Shown one piece after another: positions 1 to 8,112 of a DNA stretch of 64,000 nucleotides. The stretch covers positions 1-64,000 of the forward strand of contig NZ_CABMQJ010000009.1 in assembly GCF_902388705.1 (NCBI RefSeq), read 5' to 3'. The first letter of the stretch is position 1. Each line of letters opens with the position of its first letter. A program made the translations under genes and the position numbers. Source of the DNA: an uncultured Alistipes sp. (lineage in GTDB: Bacteria; Bacteroidota; Bacteroidia; Bacteroidales; Rikenellaceae). The notes beneath the pieces were generated by a model, which did no database searches, was not told the DNA's origin, and worked only from the letters and a program-made list of their open reading frames with translations.

Positions 1-410
1 CGCTCACCCGCCGGGCCGTGGAGGTCGTACGCCGCATCCACACCCGCTCGGGCGGCAACTTCCCGATTATCGGCGTCGGTGGCATGATGACCCCCGACGA
101 CGTCAAGGCAATGCTCGACGCCGGGGCCGATCTGGTGCAACTCTACACCGGATACATCTACAACGGCCCGGGACTGGTGCGGGACATCTGCCGCACACTG
201 GTCGCCGAGGCAGAGGCAAAAGCCGCCCGGGAAGCCGCAGCCGCGGCAAAAGAGGCCCAAGCTGCTGCGAGTGCCGCAGCCAAACAGGACAAAGCAGCCG
301 CAGAACAGCAAACCGCAGAAACCGCCACACAGGCGGCGGAATCCCCGGCCACGGAAGAGGCCGCGACACCCGGCACGGAACCGGACGAAACGGCACATCC
401 CGCATCCTGA
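1..410 (+). CDS. pyrD: Dihydroorotate dehydrogenase (quinone), C-terminal part
   Basis: This is the 3' end of a gene that begins upstream of the window; the reading frame is open from the first bases. The visible part carries the last strands of the FMN-binding TIM barrel: the phosphate-binding segment around IIGVGGM, then GADLVQLYTGYIYNGP, typical of class 2 dihydroorotate dehydrogenases. These oxidise dihydroorotate to orotate in pyrimidine synthesis and pass electrons to membrane quinone. After the catalytic end (about residue 60 of the visible part) the protein continues for about 65 residues as an Ala/Glu/Lys/Thr-rich low-complexity tail, which is not part of the usual enzyme. The stop is 15 bp before cinA, so the two are probably cotranscribed. 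The family call is firm; the tail has no assigned role. Confidence 0.85.
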   Translation, partial: LTRRAVEVVRRIHTRSGGNFPIIGVGGMMTPDDVKAMLDAGADLVQLYTGYIYNGPGLVRDICRTLVAEAEAKAAREAAAAAKEAQAAASAAAKQDKAAAEQQTAETATQAAESPATEEAATPGTEPDETAHPAS

Positions 411-425
411 CCTTTTGATAACGCC

Positions 426-1667
426 ATGAAAGCAACGATCATTACCATCGGCGATGAAATACTCATCGGCCAGATCGTGGATACGAACTCCGTATCCATC
501 GCCCGGCACCTCAACGCCGCAGGCATCGTCGTACACGAAAAGGTTTCGATCGGCGACGAGCGCGGGCAAATCGTCGGAAGTATCGAACGCGCCCTCGCGA
601 ACTCGAACGTCGTGATTATCACCGGCGGCCTCGGCCCCACCAAGGACGACATCACCAAAAAGACGCTGGCCGAAATGTTCGGCTGCGAACTCGTCCCCGA
701 CAAAACCGTCGCCGACCACGTGAAACGCATGCTGGAAAGCCGCGGCATCGAATTCAACGAGCTCAACCGCGGGCAGGCCATGGTACCCGCCTGCTGCACG
801 GTGCTGTTCAACGCCCACGGCACGGCGCCGGGCATGTGGTTCGAACAGGGCGGCAAGGTGGTCGTATCGCTGCCGGGCGTACCCTACGAAATGGAACACC
901 TGATGCAGGACGAGGTGATGCCGCGCCTGAAAGCCCACTTCGAACTGCGGCAAATCGTACACCGCACGATGATTACCGCAGGGCTGCCCGAGTCGATGCT
1001 CGCCGAAAAAATCGAAGCGTGGGAAAGCGCCCTGCCCCCGTACCTGAAACTGGCCTACCTCCCCAATCCGGGAGCCGTGCGGCTGCGGCTGTCGGCCTAC
1101 GAGGTCGAAGGCGCGAGCGTTTCGAAGGAAATCGAGCGGCAGTTCGAAGCCCTGCGCAAAATCATCCCCCACAACATCATCGGGTACGAAACGGCCACGA
1201 TGCAGGAGTTGGTGCACAAACTGCTCACCGAGCGGGGGCTGACCCTGGCCACTGCGGAAAGCTGCACGGGAGGCGCCATCGCATCGCGCTTCACGGCCAT
1301 GCCGGGTGCATCGGCCTACTTCCTCTGCGGCGTGGTTTCGTACAGCAACGCCTCGAAACACGACGTGCTGGGAGTCGACCCCGACGCCATCGCACGCCAC
1401 GGCGCCGTCAGCGAACAGGTCGCCCGCCAGATGGCCGAAGGTGCGCGCCGTATCGCGGGAGCGGATTACGCCATCGCCACCACCGGCATCGCAGGGCCCG
1501 CGGGAGGCTCCCCCGAAAAGCCCGTGGGCACGGTCTGGATTGCCGTCGCAAGCCCGCACCGCACGACCGCCATTCTGAAACAGTGCGGCTCCGACCGGGG
1601 ACAGATTATCGACCGCGCGAGTGCATTCGCAATCAGCCTGCTGCGCGACGAACTCAACGGGAAATAG
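426..1667 (+). CDS. cinA: CinA: nicotinamide-nucleotide amidohydrolase family protein
   Basis: Full-length two-domain CinA of 413 residues, the usual length. Residues 1 to about 170 form the MoaB/MogA-like domain (start KATIITIGDEILIGQ, then ITGGLGPTKDD), associated in the family with ADP-ribose pyrophosphatase activity. After a linker domain, residues from about 255 form the PncC amidohydrolase domain with AESCTGG (Glu278-Ser279) and TTGIAGPAGG. PncC deamidates nicotinamide mononucleotide to nicotinic acid mononucleotide in the pyridine nucleotide salvage cycle. The protein should be cytoplasmic, as no signal peptide is visible. It lies 15 bp after pyrD and 18 bp before a second copy of the PncC domain. 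Confidence 0.93.
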   Translation: MKATIITIGDEILIGQIVDTNSVSIARHLNAAGIVVHEKVSIGDERGQIVGSIERALANSNVVIITGGLGPTKDDITKKTLAEMFGCELVPDKTVADHVKRMLESRGIEFNELNRGQAMVPACCTVLFNAHGTAPGMWFEQGGKVVVSLPGVPYEMEHLMQDEVMPRLKAHFELRQIVHRTMITAGLPESMLAEKIEAWESALPPYLKLAYLPNPGAVRLRLSAYEVEGASVSKEIERQFEALRKIIPHNIIGYETATMQELVHKLLTERGLTLATAESCTGGAIASRFTAMPGASAYFLCGVVSYSNASKHDVLGVDPDAIARHGAVSEQVARQMAEGARRIAGADYAIATTGIAGPAGGSPEKPVGTVWIAVASPHRTTAILKQCGSDRGQIIDRASAFAISLLRDELNGK

Positions 1668-1685
1668 CCACTCACCACTCTCCAT

Positions 1686-2231
1686 ATGAACAGAATCATA
1701 GCCTCGACCGCAATCGCACTCCTCACCCTGACTGCCTGCAGCAGCCGGGCTCCGGAAAAACGGGTGCACCGAATCCTCACGGAGCGCATACAAACCCTCG
1801 CCATTGCGGAAAGCTGCACGGGAGGCACGCTCGCCGCACGTTTCACGGCCATGCCGGGCGCATCGGCCTATTTCAAATGCGGCGCCGTGGCATACAGCCT
1901 CGACGCCAAACAGCACCTGCTGCAAATCAGCTGCGACACGATTGCCCGCTATGGCGCGGTCAGCGAACAGGTCGTACGCATGATGGCCGAGGGCGTACGC
2001 CGCACGTCTAATTCGCACTACGCCATCGCCACGACAGGTATCGCAGGCCCCACGGGCGGAACGCCCGAATATCCCGTCGGATCGGTGTGGATTGCCGTCA
2101 GCTCGCCGCTGCACACCACCTCGCGGCTGCTTCACCTCAAAGGCAACCGCCGGCAAATCATACGGCAGGCCGGCACCGCCGCTATCGAGTTGCTCGAGCA
2201 GGAACTGCTCGCGGCACAACCGGCTAAATAG
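1686..2231 (+). CDS. Lipoprotein carrying a CinA C-terminal (PncC-like) domain
   Basis: This 181-residue protein is a second PncC-type domain directly after cinA. Unlike its neighbour it opens with a lipoprotein signal peptide: Asn-Arg, a hydrophobic stretch, then the lipobox Leu-Thr-Ala-Cys with Cys18. Residues 30 to 175 match the cinA C-terminal domain closely, including AESCTGG (Glu42-Ser43), FTAMPGASAYF, YGAVSEQV and ATTGIAGPTGG. Blocks of identical DNA (for example gcggaaagctgcacgggagg) indicate a local duplication. The residues after Cys18 (SSRAPEKR) lack the acidic surface-export signal, so I infer attachment to the inner face of the outer membrane. The active-site residues are kept, so it may act on nicotinamide mononucleotide or a related amide in the periplasm; that is inference. 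Confidence 0.85.
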   Translation: MNRIIASTAIALLTLTACSSRAPEKRVHRILTERIQTLAIAESCTGGTLAARFTAMPGASAYFKCGAVAYSLDAKQHLLQISCDTIARYGAVSEQVVRMMAEGVRRTSNSHYAIATTGIAGPTGGTPEYPVGSVWIAVSSPLHTTSRLLHLKGNRRQIIRQAGTAAIELLEQELLAAQPAK

Positions 2232-2243
2232 TGTAAGATTGCG

Positions 2244-2275
2244 GCGAAATTGCTTGCTTATCTAAACAATTTCGC
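2244..2275. promoter_or_regulatory. 9-bp inverted repeat, terminator or operator
   Basis: GCGAAATTG (2244-2252) is followed after 14 bases by its exact reverse complement CAATTTCGC (2267-2275), then by TTATTTTT. It can be read as an intrinsic terminator of the cinA transcript. It also covers the -33 region of the next promoter, so it could be a repressor or activator site. The sequence does not decide between the two. Confidence 0.5.
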
Positions 2276-2284
2276 TTATTTTTG
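2254..2284 (+). promoter_or_regulatory. Promoter of the histidine kinase gene
   Basis: TTG at 2254-2256, 20 bases, then TATTTTTG at 2277-2284 fit the Bacteroidetes primary sigma pattern (-33 TTTG, -7 TAnnTTTG). The start codon follows 17 bases later. Confidence 0.6.
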
Positions 2285-2301
2285 CACCAATTCAGCCCAA
2301 A

Positions 2302-4224
2302 ATGATGAAAAAAGCATTTATTTTGTCGGTATTGCTCGTCTTGGCATTCTCCACGGTCCATGCGCAGAACGAAACCTACAAAAAAGTCGACAGCACACTT
2401 TACGCCTACTACCGGTGGTGCAACAACAACATCCGCGATTCGCTCGTCCTGCTCAAAGCCGACACCCTATTCCGGCTCTCGGCCGAAAAACACGACACCC
2501 GCATGCAGGCCGTTTCGTTGAGTTTCAAGGCCGATCACTACTATTTCAATAACAACCTCGACTCACTCAAGGCGTGGATTCCCCGCGTTCAGGAGTTCGC
2601 CCGCAAGAACGAGCAGCTCAAATATTACTATTTCACCTGGGGGCGGCTCATCCTCTACTACACCAAGCATACCCAGTATACGCTGGCCCAATACGAATTG
2701 GAGCGGTACATGGAGCAGGCCGAAAAGGACGACTACAAACCCGCCATCGCCGAAGCCTACAAACAGCTGGGACATATCTACCGCACGCGGGGCCTTAAAA
2801 ACGTCGCGGCGGAATATTACGGCAAAGCCATCGATTTCATCATCCGGAACGACCTCGACAGCTTCTCGCTTTCGAACCTCTACTCGGAGATGGCCTCCAT
2901 GCTGATAGACGACCAACGGTATGCGGAAGCCGCCGCCGCAATCGAAAAGGGCAAAGCCTGCATTCCCCTGCCGGAATACATCTGGTCGCTCAAGCTCAAA
3001 GAAACGCTCCTGCTGGCCAAGACAGGCCATATCGACGAAGCAAAGGCCCTGTTCAGGGAGGTGCGGAAAGGACACGGGGGCTACCTCACGGAAACGAGCC
3101 TGCGCGAAACGCAGTTGGCCGTCTACAACTGCTCGCACGAGTACGGCAAGGCGATGGCGGCAATCGACACCTTGATCGAACTATTCGTAGAAGCCGGATA
3201 CAAGGAGTCGTACTTCGCCACTCTCTATGAAAACCGGGCGGCAATCAATGCCGCGACGGGTAAATTCGAAGCCGCATACCGCGATTTGCTCCACTATATC
3301 GACGTCTACCGCCGGAAAGCCAGCGCCGACAACGAGAAGACCCTCGGGGAGTTTGCCACGCTGCTGGACGTCAGCCGGCTGGACAAGGAGAAAGCGGAGC
3401 TGGAACAGCAGGCGCAGGCGGAACGCCTGCACCGCATGCAGCTGGGCACCATCGGTCTGGGAATCATTCTGTTGCTGGCCGCGGTGTTCATCGGGTTCAT
3501 GACGCTCATGAACCGCCGCCTCGCCCGTGCAAAGCGGGCTGCGGAAGAGGGCAGCCGCATGAAAGGCATCTTCATCCGCAACATAACGCACGAAATCAAC
3601 ACGCCGCTCAACGCCATCGTGGGATTCGCCGAACTGGCAGCGGCGGCGGACAGTCCCGATCCTGCCGAACGGCAGTCCTACATCAACATCATCCAGGAAA
3701 ACAGCGGATACCTGCAAAAACTCGTAGACGACGTGCTCTACATCGCCGGGCTCGAATCCTCGGATACCCCGCCCGCCATGGGGCCGACCGACATCAACGC
3801 CTGCTGCCTGCAATGCATCAAAAACGTAAAGTTCAGCAATTCGCGGGAAATCGACATCCGGTTCCTTCCCGCACAGGAGAAGTTCCAGGTACACACCTCG
3901 TGCCTGCTGCTCTCGAAAGCCATCACCGAACTGCTCCGCAACGCCGTACGTTTTGCCGCCGACGGCCGGATCACACTCGCGTATACCCTCTCCGAGCAGA
4001 ACCGGCAAATCGTCTTCTCGGTAACCGACACCGGCCCGGGCGTTCCGGCATCCGAGGCCGGGCACATTTTCGAGCGTTTCGTCAAACTCGATCCCTTCTC
4101 GCAGGGCATGGGCCTCGGGCTGGCCGTATGCCGGCTGATCGCCTCCGCATTGGGCGGCAAAGCGGAACTCGATACGACCTATACGGCAGGGGCACGTTTC
4201 ACGCTTACGATACCCCTGCGTTAA
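2302..4224 (+). CDS. Sensor histidine kinase with periplasmic TPR sensor domain
   Basis: 640 residues. A signal peptide (residues 1-21, ending in VHA-Q) is followed by a periplasmic helical domain of TPR-like repeats (about 30-365), a short coiled coil, one membrane segment (about 381-404) and a cytoplasmic kinase core. The H-box has the phospho-acceptor His430 within THEINTPLNAI. The N-box is ELLRNAVRF, the G1 box DTGPGVP and the G2 box GMGLGLAVC. No HAMP domain or attached receiver domain is seen. No response regulator gene lies beside it, so it is an orphan kinase whose partner is elsewhere. The signal is unknown; TPR sensors of this class in Bacteroidetes probably sense envelope or nutrient cues, which is inference. 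Confidence 0.9.
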   Translation: MMKKAFILSVLLVLAFSTVHAQNETYKKVDSTLYAYYRWCNNNIRDSLVLLKADTLFRLSAEKHDTRMQAVSLSFKADHYYFNNNLDSLKAWIPRVQEFARKNEQLKYYYFTWGRLILYYTKHTQYTLAQYELERYMEQAEKDDYKPAIAEAYKQLGHIYRTRGLKNVAAEYYGKAIDFIIRNDLDSFSLSNLYSEMASMLIDDQRYAEAAAAIEKGKACIPLPEYIWSLKLKETLLLAKTGHIDEAKALFREVRKGHGGYLTETSLRETQLAVYNCSHEYGKAMAAIDTLIELFVEAGYKESYFATLYENRAAINAATGKFEAAYRDLLHYIDVYRRKASADNEKTLGEFATLLDVSRLDKEKAELEQQAQAERLHRMQLGTIGLGIILLLAAVFIGFMTLMNRRLARAKRAAEEGSRMKGIFIRNITHEINTPLNAIVGFAELAAAADSPDPAERQSYINIIQENSGYLQKLVDDVLYIAGLESSDTPPAMGPTDINACCLQCIKNVKFSNSREIDIRFLPAQEKFQVHTSCLLLSKAITELLRNAVRFAADGRITLAYTLSEQNRQIVFSVTDTGPGVPASEAGHIFERFVKLDPFSQGMGLGLAVCRLIASALGGKAELDTTYTAGARFTLTIPLR

Positions 4225-4301
4225 TCACTGGTTATCAACATAATAATCGGCGCACAAGAAAATTAATGCGAATTCTTAATTTTTAATTCTTAATTTTTAC
4301 G

Positions 4302-4309
4302 TATATTTG
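4302..4309 (+). promoter_or_regulatory. -7 box of the rpmB operon
   Basis: TATATTTG matches the Bacteroidetes -7 consensus TAnnTTTG. It lies in a T/A-rich stretch 41 bases before the rpmB start. No clear -33 TTTG is seen at the right distance, but the upstream T-tracts may compensate. Confidence 0.6.
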
Positions 4310-4350
4310 CACTCCCTTACGGGAATAACAATCAAATTACCGAAAACAAA

Positions 4351-4584
4351 ATGAAAGTTTGCGAAATCACAGGCAAGGTCGCGATCGTGGGCAACAACGT
4401 ATCCCACTCGCACCACAAGACCAAACGCAAATTCAGTCCCAATCTGAAAACCAAGCGTTTCTGGTCTGAACAGGAGGGCCGCTGGATTACCCTGAAAGTA
4501 TCGGCAGCCGGCATGAAAACAATCAACAAGAAAGGTCTTGCAGCCGCTCTGCGTGAGGCTGCCGCACCCAAGTCCGTTTACTAA
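4351..4584 (+). CDS. rpmB: 50S ribosomal protein L28
   Basis: 77-residue basic protein with the L28 signature: MKVCEITGK at the start, then GNNVSHSHHKTKRKF and a conserved basic core, ending in LREAAAPKSVY. L28 is a small protein of the large ribosomal subunit. It heads a three-gene unit with rpmG (16 bp downstream) and a DUF4295 gene; that order is a common Bacteroidetes arrangement. Length and motifs are typical. Confidence 0.97.
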   Translation: MKVCEITGKVAIVGNNVSHSHHKTKRKFSPNLKTKRFWSEQEGRWITLKVSAAGMKTINKKGLAAALREAAAPKSVY

Positions 4585-4600
4585 AACACCGAAGTAACAA

Positions 4601-4783
4601 ATGGCAAAGAAAGGCAACAGAGTTCAGGTCATCCTCGAATGCACCGAACAGAAAGAGAGCGGAGTTCCGGGAATGTCCCGTTACATCACGACAAAAAACA
4701 AAAAGAACACCCCCGACCGTCTGGAGCGTAAAAAGTACAATCCGTTTCTGAAAAAGGTCACCGTTCACCGTGAAATTAAATAG
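4601..4783 (+). CDS. rpmG: 50S ribosomal protein L33
   Basis: 60-residue basic protein. It starts MAKKGNRVQVILECTEQK and contains YITTKNKKNTPDRLE and KKYNPFLKKVTVHREIK, the standard L33 pattern. It lacks the CxxC pairs of the zinc-binding L33 form, so this is the zinc-free type. It is cotranscribed with rpmB upstream and with the DUF4295 gene 12 bp downstream. Confidence 0.97.
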   Translation: MAKKGNRVQVILECTEQKESGVPGMSRYITTKNKKNTPDRLERKKYNPFLKKVTVHREIK

Positions 4784-4795
4784 TTTTGAAGCTCT

Positions 4796-4954
4796 ATGGC
4801 AAAGAAAGTAGTCGCAACACTGAAAACCGGCACGGGTAAGAACTTTACGAAGTGCATCAAGATGGTCAAGTCGGACAAGACCGGTGCTTACATGTTCAAG
4901 GAAGGCATCATTCCCAACGACCAGGTCAAGGAATTCTTCGAAGAGAAGAAATAG
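4796..4954 (+). CDS. Small DUF4295 family protein
   Basis: 52-residue gene, read directly from the sequence: start ATG at 4796, stop TAG at 4952-4954. The product begins MAKKVVATLKTGTGKNFTK and ends VKEFFEEKK, which fits the DUF4295 family. This tiny basic family accompanies rpmB and rpmG in Bacteroidetes. Its constant place after two ribosomal protein genes suggests a ribosome-linked role, but no function is established. A strong terminator follows, so it ends the operon here; in relatives ftsY is usually next. Confidence 0.88.
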   Translation: MAKKVVATLKTGTGKNFTKCIKMVKSDKTGAYMFKEGIIPNDQVKEFFEEKK

Positions 4955-4977
4955 TATTTTAAGAGCGATCTTAAATA

Positions 4978-5005
4978 CAAAGGGCATCCGAACGGGTGCC
5001 CTTTG
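4978..5005 (+). terminator. Terminator of the rpmB-rpmG-DUF4295 operon
   Basis: CAAAGGGCATCC (4978-4989), loop GAAC, then GGGTGCCCTTTG (4994-5005): a 12-bp stem with one G-T pair. The following bases (TGTGTGTTT) are only moderately T-rich. Confidence 0.8.
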
Positions 5006-5025
5006 TGTGTTTAACAGGCCGACCA

Positions 5026-5056
5026 TTTGATATACGGCGGAAAATCCATATCTTTG
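5026..5056 (+). promoter_or_regulatory. Promoter of the fused glycosyltransferase gene
   Basis: TTTG (5026-5029), 19 bases, then TATCTTTG (5049-5056). This is a full match to the Bacteroidetes -33/-7 pattern. The start codon at 5098 lies 41 bases downstream, so this gene has its own promoter separate from the ribosomal operon. Confidence 0.8.
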
Positions 5057-5097
5057 GACAACCAAACGACCTCATTCAATAATTGTCCGCAGAAAAA

Positions 5098-7104
5098 ATG
5101 CAGAATCAGCAACGAATAGCCATCGCCTTTACGGTCAACGACTCCTATGCCCAGCACTGTTGCGTCGCAATGGTTTCGGCACTGGAAAACAACAAATCCG
5201 AACAGCTCGACATTTACATATTCACCGATTATTTTTCGGAGGAAAACCGGCAGCTATTCGAGCAAACGGTAAAACGCTACGGCGACAAACAACGGCTCAC
5301 GTTCGTGACCGTCGAAGACAGCGCCCTGAAAAAGCTGCGGCTAAACATCGGCTACATCACCCACCATACCTACTACAGGCTGCTGCTGCCGGAATTGCTG
5401 CCGGAGCTGGACCGGGTGTTGTACCTCGATTCCGACCTGGTCGTCGACGGGCCCCTGCGGCAGTTATGGGAAACGCCCCTCGACGGATATTACGGCGCAG
5501 GGGTCAAAGACACGTGGATCGACCGGAAAAACTACAAATTCCAGGTGGGAATGCACCGGGAGGATCTCTACATAAACGCCGGCGTCATCCTGATGAACCT
5601 CTACCTGATGCGCAAGGACGGAATCGCCGACCTGCTGATGAAAACGGCCGTCGAAAAGGGACAGCTGTTCGAGTACCAGGATCAAGATGTAATAAACACG
5701 ACGCTGAAAGGACGGATACGGCCGCTTCCCGGAATCTACAATTATGCGGCAACCGACGACAAGCTCGGCACGGTAAAAGCCCCGGTAATCATCCACTACA
5801 ACGGAGATGTAAAACCCTGGGCCCTCAAACGCAGGTGCCACAATACGAAAACGTCCCGTTATTTCACCTACCTGCGGCTCACGCCCTACCGGAAATTCCT
5901 GTCGACTTATATCAAATGTCATATAGTGCGGGCCCTCAAAAAAATCGTGGGGGGGGGTTCTGATCCCTCCCGAATCCGGGTTGCACTGGTTATCGACGAA
6001 TATTTCGGGGCCTGCGGCACGGCGTACGGCGGTTATGGATTTCTGGCCCGCAATTACATCGCCCGCTATCTGCCCGACACCAATATTTCAATCGACGTAC
6101 TGCTCTCGAACTATTCGCGCAGGAAATTCGCTTTTCATGCCCGGTGTGAAAAAGTCGAAGGGCGCAACGTAATCACGCCCCCGGGACGCTTTTTCGCCAA
6201 ACGGTGGCTGAAAAGGAAAAACTACGACCTATACCTCACGATTGAACTGACGCACAACCTCCTCAAATACGAACGGCGAAACAAACCGATTATCCACTGG
6301 ATACAGGATCCCCGTCCATGGAGCGAGTGGCAGGAGATACACACGGTGAAGTTGTTCCCTGAAAAATCCTACTGGGATTCGGGGCTCTACGACACCGTGC
6401 ACAAACTGTACAACAAAGGGCTGGTCACATTCGTGTCGCAAGGGTACTTCCTCAACGACAAGGCCAGGCAATTATACCGGCTTCCTTACGACGCCCCCAT
6501 CGCCTATATGCCCAACCCGATCGACATCGATTACGAATTCGACCCGCTGCATTACCAGAAAAAGAACCACATCCTGTTTATCGGTCGCATCGAATCCGTA
6601 AAGCGCGGCTGGCTTTTCTGCGAAATAGCCAGGCAGATGCCCCAATACGAATTTTTCATGCTGGGACAGACTTACTGGGAAAAATCGGAGAACGAGAAAG
6701 TCATGGCCGGCTACCACGACATTCCCAACCTCCATTTCACAGGGCACGTGGAAGGTGAAGAAAAAATGAAATATATCCGGGAGGCCAAGATACTGGTCAA
6801 CACCTCGATTCACGAGGCGCTGCCGATCACGTTCCTCGAAGCGCTCGCTTACGGAACCCTGCTCGTCAGTTGCCGGAATCCGGAAGACCTGACCTCGAAA
6901 TTCGGCCGATACGTAGGCCCCGTACTCGGCGACGGATTCGACAAAGTCCCGCTTTTCGTCGACGCCATCGAAGAGTTAATCAACGACGAGGAATTACGCC
7001 GGGAACTCTCCTGCAAGGCAGTCGAATACATCCGGGAGGTGCATCCGGTGCACAAATTCCAGCGCGACATGAAAACACTGATACACAAGCTCGTGCATAA
7101 ATAA
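5098..7104 (+). CDS. Fused GT8-GT4 glycosyltransferase
   Basis: 668 residues counted from ATG 5098; an upstream TTG at 5083 is less likely. Residues 1 to about 280 are a GT8 domain (GT-A fold) with the metal and nucleotide-sugar motif YLDSDLVVDG, INAGVILMNL and QDQDVIN, as in lipopolysaccharide hexosyltransferases. Residues from about 290 are a GT4 domain (GT-B fold) with ILFIGRIESVKRGW and the E-x7-E region EALPITFLEALAYG. The two are joined by a short Gly-Gly-Gly-Ser linker encoded by nine G. The second half begins like a free-standing GT4 protein (RIRVALVIDEY), so this looks like two genes joined in frame. No signal peptide is seen. It probably adds two successive sugars to a surface glycan. 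It stands alone, 47 kb from the capsule operon. Confidence 0.88.
   Translation: MQNQQRIAIAFTVNDSYAQHCCVAMVSALENNKSEQLDIYIFTDYFSEENRQLFEQTVKRYGDKQRLTFVTVEDSALKKLRLNIGYITHHTYYRLLLPELLPELDRVLYLDSDLVVDGPLRQLWETPLDGYYGAGVKDTWIDRKNYKFQVGMHREDLYINAGVILMNLYLMRKDGIADLLMKTAVEKGQLFEYQDQDVINTTLKGRIRPLPGIYNYAATDDKLGTVKAPVIIHYNGDVKPWALKRRCHNTKTSRYFTYLRLTPYRKFLSTYIKCHIVRALKKIVGGGSDPSRIRVALVIDEYFGACGTAYGGYGFLARNYIARYLPDTNISIDVLLSNYSRRKFAFHARCEKVEGRNVITPPGRFFAKRWLKRKNYDLYLTIELTHNLLKYERRNKPIIHWIQDPRPWSEWQEIHTVKLFPEKSYWDSGLYDTVHKLYNKGLVTFVSQGYFLNDKARQLYRLPYDAPIAYMPNPIDIDYEFDPLHYQKKNHILFIGRIESVKRGWLFCEIARQMPQYEFFMLGQTYWEKSENEKVMAGYHDIPNLHFTGHVEGEEKMKYIREAKILVNTSIHEALPITFLEALAYGTLLVSCRNPEDLTSKFGRYVGPVLGDGFDKVPLFVDAIEELINDEELRRELSCKAVEYIREVHPVHKFQRDMKTLIHKLVHK
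5949..5957 (+). repeat. Nine-G tract in the GT8-GT4 linker
   Basis: Nine consecutive G encode part of Val-Gly-Gly-Gly. With nine G the two domains are in frame. With ten the frame reads Phe then TGA straight after the tract, leaving only GT8. With eight the frame runs on to a TAA at 6170-6172. This is a typical setting for slipped-strand mispairing. Confidence 0.9.
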
Positions 7105-7180
7105 TGTATGTGAATCGACCAAACGGAAACGGTGTAACCCCTCGCGGGATTACACCGTTTTATCGTCCCGGCGTGCCTTG

Positions 7181-8092
7181 TCAGAACTTATGCACGGCAC
7201 GCACGAGGAACTTATTGTACTTGGGAATGTCGATGACATAGGGAGGCTCGATGCCCATGTGCGTCGTATAGGCCTCTTTCTCATTTTTTTCGGTCGAGGA
7301 GAAATAGTAGACCAAACGATCCATCCGTTCGCCGCCGTTATCCTTGAGGGCATTGTTGAACTTGTTGCGTGCCTGGCGGTTGGACTGCAGGCGCGCGCCG
7401 CCGTTGTAATTATGGCCGATCGTCAGCATCTCGTCGATGGCGGGCAGGTACCACCCCTCGCCCTTCTCGCGGCACCATTTGAAAGCCGGGAAATCGTCCC
7501 ACGAAAGGTTGTTACCGGCGATATAGGCCGCTACTTTCTCCATATTTACGGCACCGTCGGCCCGGTCGTCGGCACCTACGACCCGCAGGTCGGGTTTGCG
7601 GAACGAACTCCAATGCAGGTAACGCTCGTCGAGCGAAATGATCAGTCCGTGCTGGCGATCCTCCGTAAGCATGCAGACCACGCCCTTGACACCGTTCTGG
7701 TTATAGAGTTCGCCGATTTCGTACTCCTTGGCCACATACTGCACGGGAGCCGCCGGTGCAGTGGAGGCAGCAACCGGAGCGGCGGTTGCAGGGGCAACAG
7801 CAGGCTCTACGGGAACGGCAGGCGTCAGCGGAGTGGCCGGAATAGTTTCGGAAGCCTTGAAAACCTCCTTTTCCCCGTTGGCATACTGGATATAGCTGAT
7901 ATCGGCGACAGGCACCACGTAGGTCGGCCCGTCGGGATTCGAGAAGCGTTTGTAGCGCACGGCATCGGGCGTTATCTCGGTTACTTTCGCTTCGACTTTC
8001 GTAGCATCGGTCTTGACAATCAGGTCTTGGGCCGTCGCGGCAAGTACACCGCAGAATGCTGCCAGAAGCAGCAGGATTGTTTTCTTCATCAT
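7181..8092 (-). CDS. Secreted protein with DUF1566-like C-terminal domain
   Basis: I place the start at the ATG at 8090-8092 (303 residues). It gives a clean signal peptide, MMKKTILLLLAAFCGVLAATAQ; the longer frame to 8134 adds residues that spoil it. Residues 22 to about 85 form a small domain (DLIVKTDATKVEAKVTEI, then ISYIQYANG) frequent in secreted Bacteroidetes proteins. An Ala/Pro/Val-rich linker follows (about 90-120). The C-terminal part has the DUF1566/Lcl pattern: KGEGWYLPAIDEM, then YYFSSTE and a final FLVRAVHKF. The function is unknown; the fold suggests a binding or adhesion module facing the periplasm or surface. It is divergent from ftsY, with opposed promoters. Confidence 0.75.
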   Translation of the reverse strand: MMKKTILLLLAAFCGVLAATAQDLIVKTDATKVEAKVTEITPDAVRYKRFSNPDGPTYVVPVADISYIQYANGEKEVFKASETIPATPLTPAVPVEPAVAPATAAPVAASTAPAAPVQYVAKEYEIGELYNQNGVKGVVCMLTEDRQHGLIISLDERYLHWSSFRKPDLRVVGADDRADGAVNMEKVAAYIAGNNLSWDDFPAFKWCREKGEGWYLPAIDEMLTIGHNYNGGARLQSNRQARNKFNNALKDNGGERMDRLVYYFSSTEKNEKEAYTTHMGIEPPYVIDIPKYNKFLVRAVHKF

Positions 8093-8112
8093 CGTTGGAA
8101 ATGTATATAGCG

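Noticed and set aside
836..2011. Plus-strand frame of 391 codons spanning cinA and the following gene
   Set aside because: Out-of-frame shadow across two recognised genes; Arg/His-rich, typical of a shifted GC-rich frame.
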